Source of the DNA: Dastarcus helophoroides
Lineage: Eukaryota > Arthropoda > Insecta > Coleoptera > Bothrideridae
Direction: 5' to 3'
NCBI GenBank assembly: GCA_028583605.1
Contig: CM053326.1
Location: forward strand, 19,487,036 to 19,551,035
DNA length: 64,000 nucleotides
Notes under the pieces: model-generated
Database searches by the model: none
What the model saw: only the letters and a program-made list of their open reading frames with translations
Told to the model about the DNA's origin: nothing
Shown here: positions 35,951-48,145 of the stretch, in pieces
Numbering within the stretch: position 1 is the stretch's first letter
How the letters are laid out: each line of letters opens with the position of its first letter
Made by a program: the position numbers and the translations under genes

Positions 35951-36041
35951 CCTTAAGGGAGCGGACGAAGGACTGCCAAAATTTGGCCTTCTTCGAAGGT
36001 GTTTCGTTTAAACCAATCATTTCTAAGTGATTCTTAAACAT
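35951..36041 (-). CDS. Mf: Myofilin-like muscle protein, first coding exon
   Basis: The exon starts at an ATG in good insect context (CCAAAATG) and encodes MFKNHLEMIGLNETPSKKAK, then FWQSFVRSLKG, ending phase 1 at AAGG/GTAAGA. The PSKKAKFWQS-V-RSLKG motif, followed across the splice by SDDIRA, is what suggests myofilin. The four coding exons total 945 bp including the stop (314 residues), with all phases consistent. No frame this short would be found without splice evidence. The 5.1-kb intron downstream carries the purine tract and a satellite block. Confidence 0.68.
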
Positions 36042-36100
36042 TTTGGAATATTTTTCGAGCTGCTACCTCTGCTACTGGTTACTTCTTAATCGTTCGTCTT
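36042..36100 (-). other. 5' untranslated part of the first coding exon
   Basis: Upstream of the ATG, the minus strand has an acceptor TTTTAACTTTCAG ending at 36101. The exon therefore probably carries 59 untranslated bases, and a non-coding exon lies further upstream. Several stops precede the ATG. Confidence 0.55.
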
Positions 36101-37724
36101 CTGAAAGTTAAAATTACATCTTATAATTAAAAATAGAAACTCCTTTGTTGAATTAAAAGTGCACAATCCTGCAAATTGTTTTTTTAGTCCACTAGGTCGT
36201 AAGTATCAAAGTAACAGAAGTGAAAAGGAGACAAGAAATGAAGAATTGGACAAAGATTACTACGAAAACCGCTAGTTTAGACAACAAAAGTTATATTATG
36301 GGCACTGTAGATTTTGTTCAGATAACCAATTAATGTTCTGATCAAATCGATGGGTTTCTCTTGTGTTAAAATACGACAAAAAAAAAGAATCGTTCTCCTG
36401 GTCTTTAAGAGGAAAAGGTCTAAGACCCGGGGAACACCTTTCGCGAGTTGGTCACATAAGCCACTTAAGTTTAAACTTTCAGCTGCATGTAGACTCAGAT
36501 TGCCGGAGCCGATGTCGAATCGACATTTTCTTTTAATTATTTTGTAAGCGATAAAAACTGCAACTTACATGTTCAACGTGGCGCCTCGATCTCTCGAAGC
36601 TTGTTTAAAAATGCCGGCAAAAGTGTTTGTAACGCGAAGCTTAAGCAAAACGAAATTCGTGCGTTTAGCTGTTGACAAAAGTGAAATTTTTTTGGCAAAT
36701 TTAACTGATAAACGCGAAGTAAAACACGACGAAAAATATGCCCACAATGTACGTAACGGCGGTCAGTAGGTGTTCGCGGGATACCTGTGTTGCCGGCCAC
36801 ATGACATCCCGGACTAATTTGGCCCGAAAGGCGCAATGTTCGCCCGATCTTGATCTATTTTCGTTCGATTGCTCGGCACGCATTCTTACTTGCATGTAGT
36901 ACGGGTGCCGTGTAACTGTTAAGTCATAACGACCGTCGTTATTTTTGCGTGAACGCTGACAGATGTGGATGTTCCCGAGTGGGTGGTTTTTGAAATGTGG
37001 GACGTTTTCGCAGAAAGTTACTTGTTTTTGAGTTTTTGATGGCGCCTTATCAAGGAATGCAGGCCATTCAATTTTTAACTTAAATATAGTAAACTAAATT
37101 ACGATTTTCATGAGCTTTATTTTGTTTCAGGTCGACAGGTATTTTAAATCGTCAATTGTTGACAGGACGCGGCCAAGGTTTTTTTTAAATGAAGCGCGTT
37201 AAGTTCCCCAATTGTTTAAAATAATAATACCATTTAAATGTTTGGAAGTTGTAGTTAGATGGTAATCCGTATGAGGCCGCTGATCTGTCAAAATACAAGT
37301 TTGAGGTTAGGTTTATATTTTTTTGAACTTTTGAGAAGTGTTATTTTATTTTTTTGGAAATTGATTTTTTTAGAAAGTCGTAGGATGGACATCAATTAGG
37401 AGATAAATGTCGATATTAAATTAAAAATCGAATGTTTTCTTACACTTTCTAGTTCTCCAAATTTCTAGTTTAATCTCGAAATTTCACACTAAAGATGTCA
37501 ACGAAAGCAGTTAATTACTTTTACATTAACATTTTCTTCTACCGTTTTGAAAAAATAGCAAATTATTAAAAAAATTGAAAACTCTGAAAAAATTGTAATT
37601 TTGACATAAGACATATGCGATATTTAAAAAAAATACTATAAAAAATATTTATGATGATGGCAAAGTCAATTAAAACGGCAATTAAAGTTGAAGTATATAA
37701 AGCGAAAATATAACAGAAAAAAAG
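36101..37724 (-). other. Upstream intron with a GC-richer island at about 36330-37020
   Basis: The island has balanced base composition and no repeats, with minus-strand donor-like sites (GAACAT/GTAAGT near 36568; CATGCAA/GTAAGA near 36890). It may be an alternative promoter and leader exon of the myofilin-like gene. The short frames overlapping here (36350-36895, both strands) have no recognisable domain. Confidence 0.35.
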
Positions 37725-37794
37725 CTTAGCCCACGAGCGAATCGAACATGAGACCTTCGTCTTGTTAGCGATGCTTTAACCACGCCATACTCCC
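37725..37794 (-). other. tRNA-like sequence (tRNA pseudogene or SINE head)
   Basis: On the minus strand an A-box-like TGGCGTGGTTAAAGC (37773-37787) is followed by CTAACAAGACGAAGG and a B-box GTTCGATTC (37739-37747), spaced as in a tRNA. A run of seven T follows within 10 bases, as in a Pol III terminator. The order and words recall a Val-type tRNA, but the acceptor and T stems do not pair well. A functional tRNA is unlikely. Confidence 0.5.
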
Positions 37795-39279
37795 AAATTG
37801 TGGCTATTTTCGCTCATTTCGTACACTGTTCGAAGTTCTCACTTATATCCAGCGATCTTAAGCATATTTCAATCTTTTTTGTGTAGATTTTAGTGTCGCA
37901 TCAGGAAAGAAAAATAGATATAATATTTCCATGTTTCAGTTACATCATGATAGCCAGATTAATAAGACGATAAATTTCGTTAAATGCACAACGAGGCATT
38001 AACGATCATTGGCCACGATTGGCCTCAGGGAGCCTTGATATTTTGAAAATTTAATGTTCAATTTGTAGAAAATCTCCCAAACTGAAATCATATTTCGCTT
38101 GACCACATGGACAGGGGACGCCCCCACCTTACGTATTTGCACTCTGGAGTAAATTGGGTTCATTCTTTGAGCAAAATCGAATTTGAAATGCCTATATTTA
38201 GATATTATGAAAATTTATAGCGATAAACAAGTCAGTTGAGGAGCACGTTATTCACACACTTTATTTATAGCAGGGAACGTTGCACATCTTCAACATCAAA
38301 ATAATTAAAGACTAATTTTAATTTATGACTAAGTTCTTGTCTGTGATCGATGTTTCAAAATCTCTCCTTTTGTAAAAGTTCAGACGATCTGTATTTTACA
38401 TGAAACAATGTGCATGCTGTTTATTAATTAGGTACCTTACTGAATAATTATGTAAAATGCTGATATGCAAGTTTCATGGTTAAACTAACTCGTTTTTAAT
38501 GAAAAGTGTTTTTCTTATGAGGTGTATTCAAGTTTAAAGGTCTCCATTTTAAAATTGAAAGCAGATGAAAACTGGAATCTTAGACCTAATGCACAGCACA
38601 TTTCCCCATGTATTGGGAGATGCAAATGTTTGAGAATCTTCGAGTGCGAACACTACGGTTCAAATAGCTATTTATCCAATCAACGCCAGCTGATTGCCCG
38701 CGACTTTGTTTGCGGATTTAAATGAATAAAAATTTCTACAACCTAACAAAAAAATGTTTAAAATTAAAACGAGTTTTTAAATTTGTTAAATTCGTTTTGT
38801 TTTAGTGCTGGAACATAGCGATAGATGATTCAGTCAACCCAACGTACGTTCTGCCTCTTAAGATAATTTTAGATAAACTATGTACATCTTTAAAGAGTTT
38901 ATGCAGATTGCAAAATGATATTTTGTCCCAATTCGTTGATACGATCATGTGTATATTTAGCTCTCTAGCGAGCCTGCAACAACCCCTATCTGGTTCATGC
39001 AGCTAACCAAAAATTTATGTTTAACTGGAAAGACTTCTGTGAAATTTCCATTCGTCCTTTCTTTGAAACTTCCACATTTGTTTCGAAATATCGACTTTTT
39101 TCTATAAAACCCATGCTTTTGTTGTAAGTTATCAAAAGTATTTGAAAATATATTTGTTGTAACTCTAGCAACTGTAATAAATAAAGAGTCTGAAAACTGA
39201 AGGGAGTTTTGTGCCTTTCCTAGTCCCAAATTCAGGTTCACTTCCACTGAAGATCCAATAATTACAGCAGCTTTGTTTT
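37795..39279. other. Intronic or intergenic sequence, possible hAT terminus near 39250
   Basis: Mostly featureless. GGTTCACTTCCACTG (39236-39250) resembles a hAT end on the minus strand and the CCGCCACTG end at 60659. The target duplication and opposite end were not found. The minus frame 38957-39247 ends at this point and has no recognised domain. Confidence 0.3.
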
Positions 39280-41885
39280 TTTTACAAAATTTGCCCTTGT
39301 TTTTGAAAATTCTAATTTATTCCTAAAATTCCACTTCTTTTATCAAAATTTGACTTTCTCAAAATTTGGAATTTTTACTTCAAAATTCGTCACTTTTTTT
39401 CCATATTCTTCCATCTCTCAATGAGTTGTGTCTCAAAGTTAACCCTTTGTTTGAAATTTGGTCGACTTTTGATAAAAAGGATATTTGAAAAAAATATTTA
39501 TTCCGAAATTTTGAAAAATATTTTTTTTTGGAAATTCTTATTTTTTGTAAAATGATAAAAGTTGCCAGAACATTTTCTTTAGACATGTTAACTTTTTTCA
39601 ACCAACTTTCTACGTTCTGGAAAGTCCGACTTGTTTCTCAAAATTTTGACATTTACCTCAATATTGGACATTTCTTGACTCTACTTGGGGCAAGTGGGGC
39701 GCTTGCCCCCCTTTGACTAGAGAGAAAATAATTTTTTCGCCGGATATACTCGACTTTCTTTAAACTTGGCATTTTTTTTCAAAATTTGCCTTTTTGCGAA
39801 ATTTTGACAAAATTTGACCTTCTCTGGAAAAATATAAATTTTACCAAATTTCGACTATTTTCTCAAAATTTCGCTCTTGTTTTCTAGAAATTCCAATCTG
39901 TCTCTCGAAATTTTGATTTTTTGTTGTTGTAAATTTTGATTTTTGCATCAAAATTGGTTTTTTCTCGAAATTTTTATTTTTCTTAAAATTCGTATTTTCA
40001 GAATTTCTACTTTTATCTCAAAATCTAATCCTACATGTTCCTGAAAATATCAACTTTTTTCTGGACATTCATCTTTTTATTGAAATTTCAGTTTTTTTTC
40101 TCAAAATTCGTTTTTTTAGAAATCTCGAATATCCTCCAAATTTGACTAATTTTTTTCAAAATTTGCGAAATTTGCCTTTTTTTCTAGAAATTTCGACCTT
40201 TTCCTCGAAATGTGTCTTTTTCTCGGAATTTTGTCTATTTTTTTTTAATTTCGTCTATTTTTTCACAATTTATGTTTTATTTCCAAATTCGACCATTTTT
40301 TCTTAAAATTTACCTTTCTCTTTTCTCACTTTCGAAATTTTGGCCTTTTTCTCAAAATTTCGCTTTTTTAAAATCCCGTGATTTTTCCTAAATTGTGGAA
40401 AATTTCTGATTATTTTTTTGATTATTTCGACATTTTAGAATCTGATTCGCCTTTTTAAAAGATCATTTTATTTTTCTTAAATTTTTAAAATTTTTAAATT
40501 TATTTCTCAAAATTTCGACATTTGAAAATCTGACTGTCTGAAAATTTTTACTGGTTTAATTTTTTTTTCAAAATTTTGACATGTTTGAATATGACTTCCG
40601 GAAATTTTGACTGGATTCTTAAAGTTTGCATTTTTCGAGAAATTTTAATTTTTACATCAGAATTGATATTTTGATGTTTCTCGAATTTTCGAATTTTCCT
40701 CAGTATTTCTTCGTTTTTCAAAATTTTAACTTTTTGCCTTAAAAATAGTATTTTCCCAAAATTCGACTTTTTCTCAAAATTCGTCCTTTTCCAATTTTTT
40801 TTATTCTTAAGGTTCTACTTTTTATGCTTCTCTGTGAAAAATCAACTTTTTTCGAAATTCTTCTTAATATTCGTTTTTTTTGAAAATTTTGACCTGACTG
40901 CGGAGATTTCGACTTGTATATTAAAATTGGTTGTATTCTCAAAATTTCGGATTTTTCCTGACCATTTTCAGTTCCTCAAATTTATTTACTAATTCTCAAA
41001 ATTGAATCGGAATTTTAATAAAAAAAAGTAATAATTCTGTGAGAAATATTTTTGGGAAATTTCAAGTAAAGGATTTCTTGTAAATTCAACTTCCTTACCG
41101 AAATCTCAAGACCGTGAAAATTTAAATAAAAAGTTTCAAGAAAACCATTCTTGAAAATTGTGATTTTTTTTTCAAAATTCGTAAAGTCGACATTTGGAAA
41201 TTTCGACTTTTTTTATCGGATTTTTGGGTTTTTCGAATTTTTCCGAAATATTTTTATTTTGCATTTGATTTTCTAAAAACTCTTTACTTTTTTTTAAAAC
41301 TGGGTTTTTCTCGAAATGTGTTTTTTCGAAATTTTAATTTTCCTCTCAAAAAGTTACTTTCTCCTCTCAGAATTGGACTTTCGTTTGGTTTGGAATGTTT
41401 TCTAGAACATTCGACCGTTTTTATCGACATTACAACCGCATTTTTCTAAAATTGTTTTGTTCTAAAGTTCATTTTTTCTAATATTCGGTTGAAAATTTGT
41501 TTTTTAAATTTTCTTTCTTTCTCAAAATCCGCCTTATTATCGGAATCACCACTTGAAATTTGACTTTTTATGAAAATTTGTTTATTTTTCCAAAATTGGC
41601 TCGAAATTTTAATAAAAATGATAACTTCTGAGAAAAACATTTATGGCAAATTTCGAGAGAGTTTTTTTTGTAAATTTTAAAGTTATGTTAAAAATTTAAA
41701 TAAAGTAAAAATTCCAGAGAGAGAAATATTTTTGGAAATTGCAATTTTTTTTCTCTAGGTTTGACTGATTTTGAAAATTATACTTTTATTTTCATAAAAT
41801 TTGACTTTCGGAAATGGTACTACTTTTTTCCGAAATTTGACATTCGAGATTTTCCGAAAGGTTCGATTTTTATTATTTAAATTCT
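39280..41885. repeat. TCGAAATTTT satellite block, T-rich orientation
   Basis: About 2.6 kb dominated by TTTTTCTCAAAATTTCGAC-like phrases. A distinctive GC island, GGGGCAAGTGGGGCGCTTGCCCC-like (39690-39712), interrupts it. The order of phrases around and after it matches that at about 63250-63600 (for example GAAATTTTGACAAAATTTGA then CTTCTCTGGAAAAAT). The two blocks are therefore diverged copies of one long ancestral sequence, not independent low-complexity DNA. Confidence 0.7.
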
Positions 41886-43870
41886 ATAAATACAAATGTA
41901 TTTTTGAAATAAATACATTTAAAGTGATTTTTTTTTGTAAATTAAATGCTAACGGCGGAAAAAAGTATTAAGTATTTTTTTATTTTTTAATAATTCGTGT
42001 CATTTAAAGTTAATTTTTAATTAACGATGCAAACAAAATGTTATTTTCCTTTTCTTTAATTATTCAGGTTGTTTAAACTTCAGTTAATTTTTTGTAAATT
42101 AAATATTAACGGTGGAAGCAAATATTTATTTTTTAATAACTGCATATTGCATGTCCTGTATTATTGATACCTCATGATGGGGATTGTACAAATGGACTAC
42201 TACTAGTCTGTTACAAACAACCTTGGCATTAATATGAAACAAATTACCCCCAATGGGGGTTGCGAATGCTGTTAAATGATAACAAAGCTGCAGAGATAAC
42301 AATGTATCAATTAATTAATTTTGGCATATATCACAAGGGATGAATTAAGAACAGCTTATTAAGAAAGATCAAAAGAAGATTTTAGCCTTTTATCAACGGC
42401 CAATTAGGGACGATTACTCGAAACGTGTTTAGTAGATAAACAAAGCTGGTTCTAGACCATTTTAGAAAGTCATATAGCCGAAGAAGTACCAACTGGCAAC
42501 TGACAGCGAAAACGATAACAAAGTCTGGTCTGTTGGAAGAATAGCCTCGAATTCATAGATTCAAATACTTGGCGTAAAATCTTCTGGACTATGCGATGAC
42601 TTAAAAAAAACAAAAATACGAAAGAGTTAAAAAATCGTTAGAAATGCCAGAGCTATAGACAATTCAAGATGTTTGCACTATCAACCACTAAAATGAGAGG
42701 TTCAAATCATCCATCGACGTCGCGGTAAATTACGCGTGGAATAACGATTAATTTGATTTATGAGCACTCAAATCGTAATTGCTTGTAATATTTGCAAATG
42801 TCTGTAATCTTATTCTGTGTTAAATTTGCACAAGCAGTCACACCAATGTAGGGCATGGCATACCAAAGCGGCTACAAAAATAACTCTCTAATTATAGACG
42901 GCCTAACATGATATCAATTTAAACCTGCCATATGTAAAACCTGAAAGATTTCTATTTTATATTATACAGGTGGTTCAACACTTTAATTAAAGAAAAATAT
43001 ATTTTAATGACATTGATGATGATCTATTGATGATGATTGATCTGGGCTCGAGTGTTTTTAGGATTTTTTGTTCCGGGCTGTTTAAAAACTTGTCAAAAAG
43101 ATTAGCAAAAAAGTTTCCATCATAAAAATAGTAATGAAGATTCACAGAATAAAATATGCAGTACGAATTTTCTAGATGTAGTAAAACTTCTCAACAGCGT
43201 CCAATACAAATTGCCTGACCACTTTCGAGGGAAGATTCAAATAGTTTTTCAAAAAACCAAATAGCTGAGAGGGGTGACCCCTGTTGAGAGTTATACGAAA
43301 TATATTTTATTGTTTGTTGGCAGCTCAACTTGAATTGTCACAAAATCTATTTCCACGCGTTACGTGCACATAAGACCAGTTAAATATAATATCGATATCC
43401 TTTTTTTACTTGTGTAGTGTCCCCAAATATACAACATTACATCATATATTACGAGGAGTAGTTACAAACGAGGAGTAGTTACAAACGAGTTGCTGATGCC
43501 AACAATATTTTTGCTCTATGAATCATATTACACAACGTCAGGATCTCCCATGAATCTCACTTATCATGTACTTGCATACCTTTGGTACATGGAACAGTCC
43601 CAAATACAGAAATCTTAATGATTAATAAATTGTTGGCAATCGTCGTTATTACAGATTACCATCGCACCGTCAAACGTGTTACATAACGTCAAAAGATTTT
43701 AAAAAAAGTCCAATCCCCGCAAAAGACCACAAAATCAATCACCGTCAAAAAGCATCTGAACGAACGTGTCTCACTGTCACTTCTTCAGCGACCAAGACCT
43801 TTTCAAGGTCGCTATAAAGGTTCACTCGTGCGTTAGGAGGCACTATTTGCAAAAAGGACATCTTACTTAC
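41886..43870. other. No gene or element supported
   Basis: AT-rich non-repetitive sequence. A short direct duplication (ACGAGGAGTAGTTACAA, about 43452-43485) is the only local structure noted. Confidence 0.4.
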
Positions 43871-44140
43871 GACCAGTGGTGATGGCCAAAGTCAATTCGA
43901 CCGCACACAAGCACCAAGTTAAAATGTTATGTATTTTTGTACTGACCTAAGTGTGGCACAAAAAGCAGGCCGTGTTCGTTGACTGTTGGTGTTCGACGCT
44001 AACTGCACTCATGGACCGACGTCGGGTCCGTTCAGTAGCGTCACGACGGGGGCGTCCAATGTTGCCGTCGCGTTCGGGCTAACTTACTTTGGCGTTTATT
44101 ATCGAATTCCACCTTGATGAATGTACGGCCCTATTTAAGC
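43871..44140 (-). promoter_or_regulatory. Candidate 5' non-coding exon and promoter of the myofilin-like gene
   Basis: The minus strand carries a TATA-like CTTAAATAGGG at about 44130-44140, a GC-richer stretch of roughly 200 bases, an initiator-like TCAGTA near 43940, and a strong donor CTGGTC/GTAAGTAAG ending the exon at 43871. This would fit a leader exon spliced to the acceptor at 36101. No transcript evidence exists, and a closer promoter near 36.3-37.0 kb is also possible. Confidence 0.35.
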
Positions 44141-44439
44141 CGTTATCAAAATATTTTTATTGTAAAGAATAATATTAATCGCTTTCTACTAAATCTTAAT
44201 TTTTTTTTAGTCTTTACTTCCACCTTGATAGCCCCTCCCCGCAGCTGAAGAAAGAAGCATATTTCTTTTAAACATCAGAGAAGAAGACTAAAACTTGAAT
44301 AAATGTTTCAAGAGGAGGAACTCTTCAGTTTAAACTAATAAATAACTAATGTGGCCTTCTAGCCTGAAGGGTTTCTATTCTGGAAGAAGCCCTCGAAATA
44401 TTGTTTAAATAAAGCTATATTTATGTTTAATTTAAAATT

Positions 44440-45160
44440 TAATATTTTAGTGTTTTCTGGACGTTTTACCTTTCTTCTTCTTCAAAATTCAAAAATTGAA
44501 AAATTATTTTCCCTCAATTCTGATTTGTAACTCGACATTGCTACTTTTTGTGGAGATTTTGATCTTTTTTTTCCAAAATTTCGATTTTGATCTCGAGATT
44601 TCGACAAATTTTTCTCGAATATTTAGCTATTTTTCTCGAAAATTGCGTTTGAATTCAAAATTTCAAACGAGCATAAAAATTAAATATGGAGGCTTGAATA
44701 TCAGAAAAAAGGCAATTTGTCAAGTGGTACTCATGTTTAAGTTGAATTTTTTATGTTACAAAAAACTATCAAAAAACTTCCGGCTTAAACTATTGAAATT
44801 TCGACCCTTTTTGAATTTTTTACTTCTCAAAATGTTAAGGTTACACTTTCATTTTTATAAAAATATCAGTTTTACTAATTTTCTCACTTTGTTATTCGAA
44901 ATTTCTACTTTAAACTCGAAATGTGAGTTTTTTTTCGAAATTTTAAGAAACTTTTTTTATGTTTTGGGTTCTTATTTGATTCCAATTTTAATCACAAAAC
45001 TTGGGCTTTAGAAATTTTTTAGTAATTTATAGTTTGAACTTGTTTTTTTTCTACTTTTTGACATTTTCCTAGAATTCGGAAGTTTAATTTTTATCTTTTT
45101 TTCTCTAAAATTTCGAGATTTTCTTCAACATTTTTAGCTTTCTTCATCTCGAATTCTTTT
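44440..45160. repeat. TCGAAATTTT satellite block, T-rich orientation
   Basis: Phrases like TTTTTCTCGAAATTTCGACA recur, grading into the pyrimidine tract that begins about 45,160. The 171-codon frame 44496-45011 is a translation of this repeat (F/L/K/I-rich). Confidence 0.6.
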
Positions 45161-45227
45161 TTTTCTCCTTTTTGTTCTATCTTTTTCTTTTGGTGGAACG
45201 GACTGTTCCTTGGTAATTTTCAAAAAT

Positions 45228-45350
45228 TAAAATACAAATTTTGGTCTCCCTGAAAATGATAGCTTGGCTATCGAAACGCGTTAGAGCAACCTCTGTTGTG
45301 TTTTTTAATCTTTCTTAGTTTCAGGGGACAAGATTTGTATTTCCATTTTT
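45228..45350. repeat. Short inverted repeat ending in AAATACAAAT / ATTTGTATTT
   Basis: AAATACAAATTTTGGTCTCC (about 45232-45251) is mirrored by GGGGACAAGATTTGTATTT (about 45328-45346). A further relative, AAATACAAATCTTGTCCCCT, lies at about 55327. It is probably the terminus of a dispersed repeat. Confidence 0.5.
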
Positions 45351-46370
45351 CTATCTCTTTCTCTTGCTCTCACTGACTTGCCCCCCCTCTTTTCCATTTT
45401 TGTTATCTCTTATTTTTTCTTCTCTCGTCTCCCCTCTCTTCTCATTTCTCTCTCTCTCTCACTCCGCTTCTCTTTTTTCTTGTCTTTCCTTTTATTTCAC
45501 TTTTTTTCCCTTCTTCTTCTTCTCTTCCCTCTTCTTTGTTCTCTCTCTTTTTCCCTCTTCTTCTATTTCTCCTCCACCTCTCTCTCTCTCTCTTTCTCTC
45601 TCTCTTCTTTTTCTCTTCTCTCGTATTTCCTCTCGTATCTTTTCTCTCCTCTTTTCTCTCTTTTTTCTTTTCTCTCTTTTTTCTTTTCTCTCTTTTTTCT
45701 TTTCTCTCTTTTTTCTTTTCTCTCTTTTTTCTTTTCTCTCTTTTTTCTTTTCTCTCTTTTTTCTTTTCTCTCTTTTTTCTTTTCTCTTCTCTCGTATTTC
45801 CTCTCGTATCTTTTCTCTCTCCTTTTCTCTATCTTTTCTTTTCTCTTCTCTTCTCTCTCTTGTCTCTCCCCTCTCTTCTTTCCTCTCGTCACTCCTCTCT
45901 CTTCTCTCCCTTCTCTTCTTCCTTCCCTCTTCTCTCTTCACCCTTTTCTCTTTTTTCTCTCTTCTCTCTCTTCTTTCTTCCCTCTTTTCTCCTCTCTCTT
46001 CTTTCTTCTCTCTCTCTCTCTCTCTCCTATTTCGTCTTTCTCATCTGTTTCTACCATCTCTCCTTTCTTTTATCTCTCTTCTCTCTCGTATTTACGGTCT
46101 GTCTTTTTTCTATCTCTTCTCCCTCTATCTCCCCCTCCCCCCTCTCCCCCTCCCCCCGCTCTTTGTTTTCTATCCACTATCCTCTTTTTTCTTATCTTTT
46201 CTCCTTCTTCTCTTTTCTCTTCTCTTTTTTCTCTTTTCTCTTCTCGCCTTTTTCTCTTTACTCTCCCATGTTCTCCCCCACTTTTCTTTTCCTTTCTCTT
46301 CCTCTTTTCCATCTCTCCTTTCTTTTATCTCTCTTCTCCCTCGTCTCTACCGTCTCTCTTTTTTCTATCT

Positions 46371-46422
<52 letters not shown>

Positions 46423-46600
46423 CTCTCTTCCATTTCCCCCCCTCTCTTTTTTTCTATCCACTATCCTCTTTTTTCTTATCTCTTCTCTTTCTTTTTTTTC
46501 TCTTCTCGCCTTTTTCTGTTTGCACTCCCATGTTCTCCTCCACTTTTCTTTTCCTTTCTCTCCATTTTTCTCACTTTATTTCATTCTCTTATAGGAATCG
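45350..46600. repeat. 1.25-kb CT-rich polypyrimidine tract with a 16-bp tandem repeat
   Basis: Nearly pure C/T on the + strand. From about 45655 to 45790 it contains about eight uniform copies of TTTTTTCTTTTCTCTC, and there is a long CT run at about 46375-46420. Long frames on both strands (SLFFLFSLFS; KREKREKRKK) are repeat translations and not genes. Confidence 0.95.
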
Positions 46601-47075
46601 TTTACATTATTTCAAAATGTTTCCCAAAGTGAATTAACTCCATGATATCAGATTTTGCACACAAACATTTCTGACTGTTGGAGATAATTTCGTAAATTTG
46701 GCACCGCCGTTTTGGGGTTATTTCTAAAAATTCGCAATTCGCGGTTTATACGATTGTTTTCGAGCACGGCCGGACGGATGTGTATACGTCGATCGCTGTT
46801 TGTTTAGCTAAAGCAGAGGAATGTCCCGAAATAGAACGAGTATATAAATTTGTTCAATTGGGAAGGTCACCGTATGAGAAATTGGACCCTACCTTGGCGT
46901 TCGATTCATGAATTATTGTTTCGAACTTTTATTCGAAAAACTGAAAATATCCAGCCTGATTTTTGCGAAAATTTATAGCCATAATTTGATAAGTATTAAA
47001 GTAAAGAATACAACACAATATTAAAAAATCGATATGAATTAGTCATTGTTTTAAGTAGAAAATGAGAAATTTCTG
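46601..47075. other. No gene or element supported
   Basis: Non-repetitive AT-rich sequence with no open frame or structural signal. Confidence 0.4.
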
Positions 47076-47135
47076 TAGTGTGCATGCAGTGGTTCGCTTG
47101 TTATTTGGGAGACCGTGGTTCTATTCCTCATTACG
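47076..47135 (+). other. tRNA-like sequence, short
   Basis: TGCAGTGGTTCGCTTG (A-box-like, 47085-47100) and GGTTCTATTCC (B-box, 47117-47127) are spaced like a truncated tRNA. A run of eight T follows at 47139-47147. Too short for a full tRNA, so most likely a tRNA-derived repeat. Confidence 0.4.
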
Positions 47136-48061
47136 TAAATTTTTTTTCTACCAAATATTTATAAAAGAAAATTATGTTCTTATTATATAACCGTCAAACA
47201 TAAATTTGGAATATCCTATTGGCATATAAAAAATTATATTCAAAATTTACGCAAAGTCGCGGGCATCCCTTAGTGAAAAAGTAAACTTGCATATTGTTAA
47301 AATTTTGCGACACATTTTCTGGCTACACAAAGGTATTAGTTCGAACATTTAGGTCAGGGAAGTTATATTTACACATTTTTCACATCTGATTGGATGAATA
47401 TATTTATAAATATCCAAGCTTTCGATGACATTAACATATGCTAACGAAACCAACCGAATATTTCAATCTTGTAATTTTTTATTTCAAATTTATTCTCATT
47501 GTTTTACCTTTCGTATCCTTGAATACTTTAAACTCTTAAACAGTTGATAGCGTTTGAGCTGTCCCATGGTTAAGGACTTTGCCAAAGCTTTGAAATTGTG
47601 TATTGTCATTTAGAAACGGTTGTGCCTCTTTGAATTTGATTAATTGTTCTTAACACGTATTTATACGTTTACTAAAAATTGGAACCCGATAATCGTTTAA
47701 AAATACACTTGGCTACTTAAATTGTGTTTATTTCGAAATGTTATTTTTATTTTCAAGTAAATAATGGAGTTAACAATTGGCAAACTTGCTTTAATACTTT
47801 ATATTCGATATTTACTTTCTTAAGTAATTGGGTAATCTCGGATGGATGGCAAGGTGACGACAAAAAAGTAATGATTTACGAAAATTCTGCAAATTAGGAC
47901 TTTTATGTAAAAGAGAAAAAATTGCCTAATTAAAACAATCAAAAATGGAGTCATCATTTATTAATTGTTCATACAAGATTTCAGAACAGTCGAATTTGTG
48001 TAAGTTAATATGTTTCCAGTTTGAAATAATAAAAAAAATAACTAGCAACAGAGATGAGCGT

Positions 48062-48145
48062 TTACCAGTCCGTTGGGCAATTGGTAACTGTGTTGATCAG
48101 CACCTTAATTAGGGACTGGACGAAAGGGTTCAAATCCCTCATTTT
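48062..48145 (+). other. tRNA-like sequence with near-consensus A and B boxes
   Basis: TGGGCAATTGGTAAC (A-box, 48074-48088) and GGGTTCAAATCCC (B-box with a 4-of-5-pair T arm, 48126-48138). The spacing fits a tRNA of about 75-84 bases with a variable arm. The acceptor stem could not be paired convincingly, so a tRNA pseudogene or SINE head is more likely than an active gene. Confidence 0.5.

Noticed and set aside
36569..36769. 66-codon + frame starting MFNVAPRSLEACLKMPAK
   Set aside because: Overlapped by other frames of equal length on the opposite strand; no domain or signal.
37725..37794. Functional tRNA gene
   Set aside because: A and B boxes are present but the acceptor and T stems do not pair well.
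43120..43300. Possible retrotransposon fragment (KLPDHFRGKIQ in one frame)
   Set aside because: Too short and interrupted; no flanking LTR, poly-A tail or further conserved blocks.
45364..46637. Frames of about 350-420 codons of S/L/F on + and K/R/E on -
   Set aside because: Pure consequence of the CT tract; three overlapping + frames stay open.
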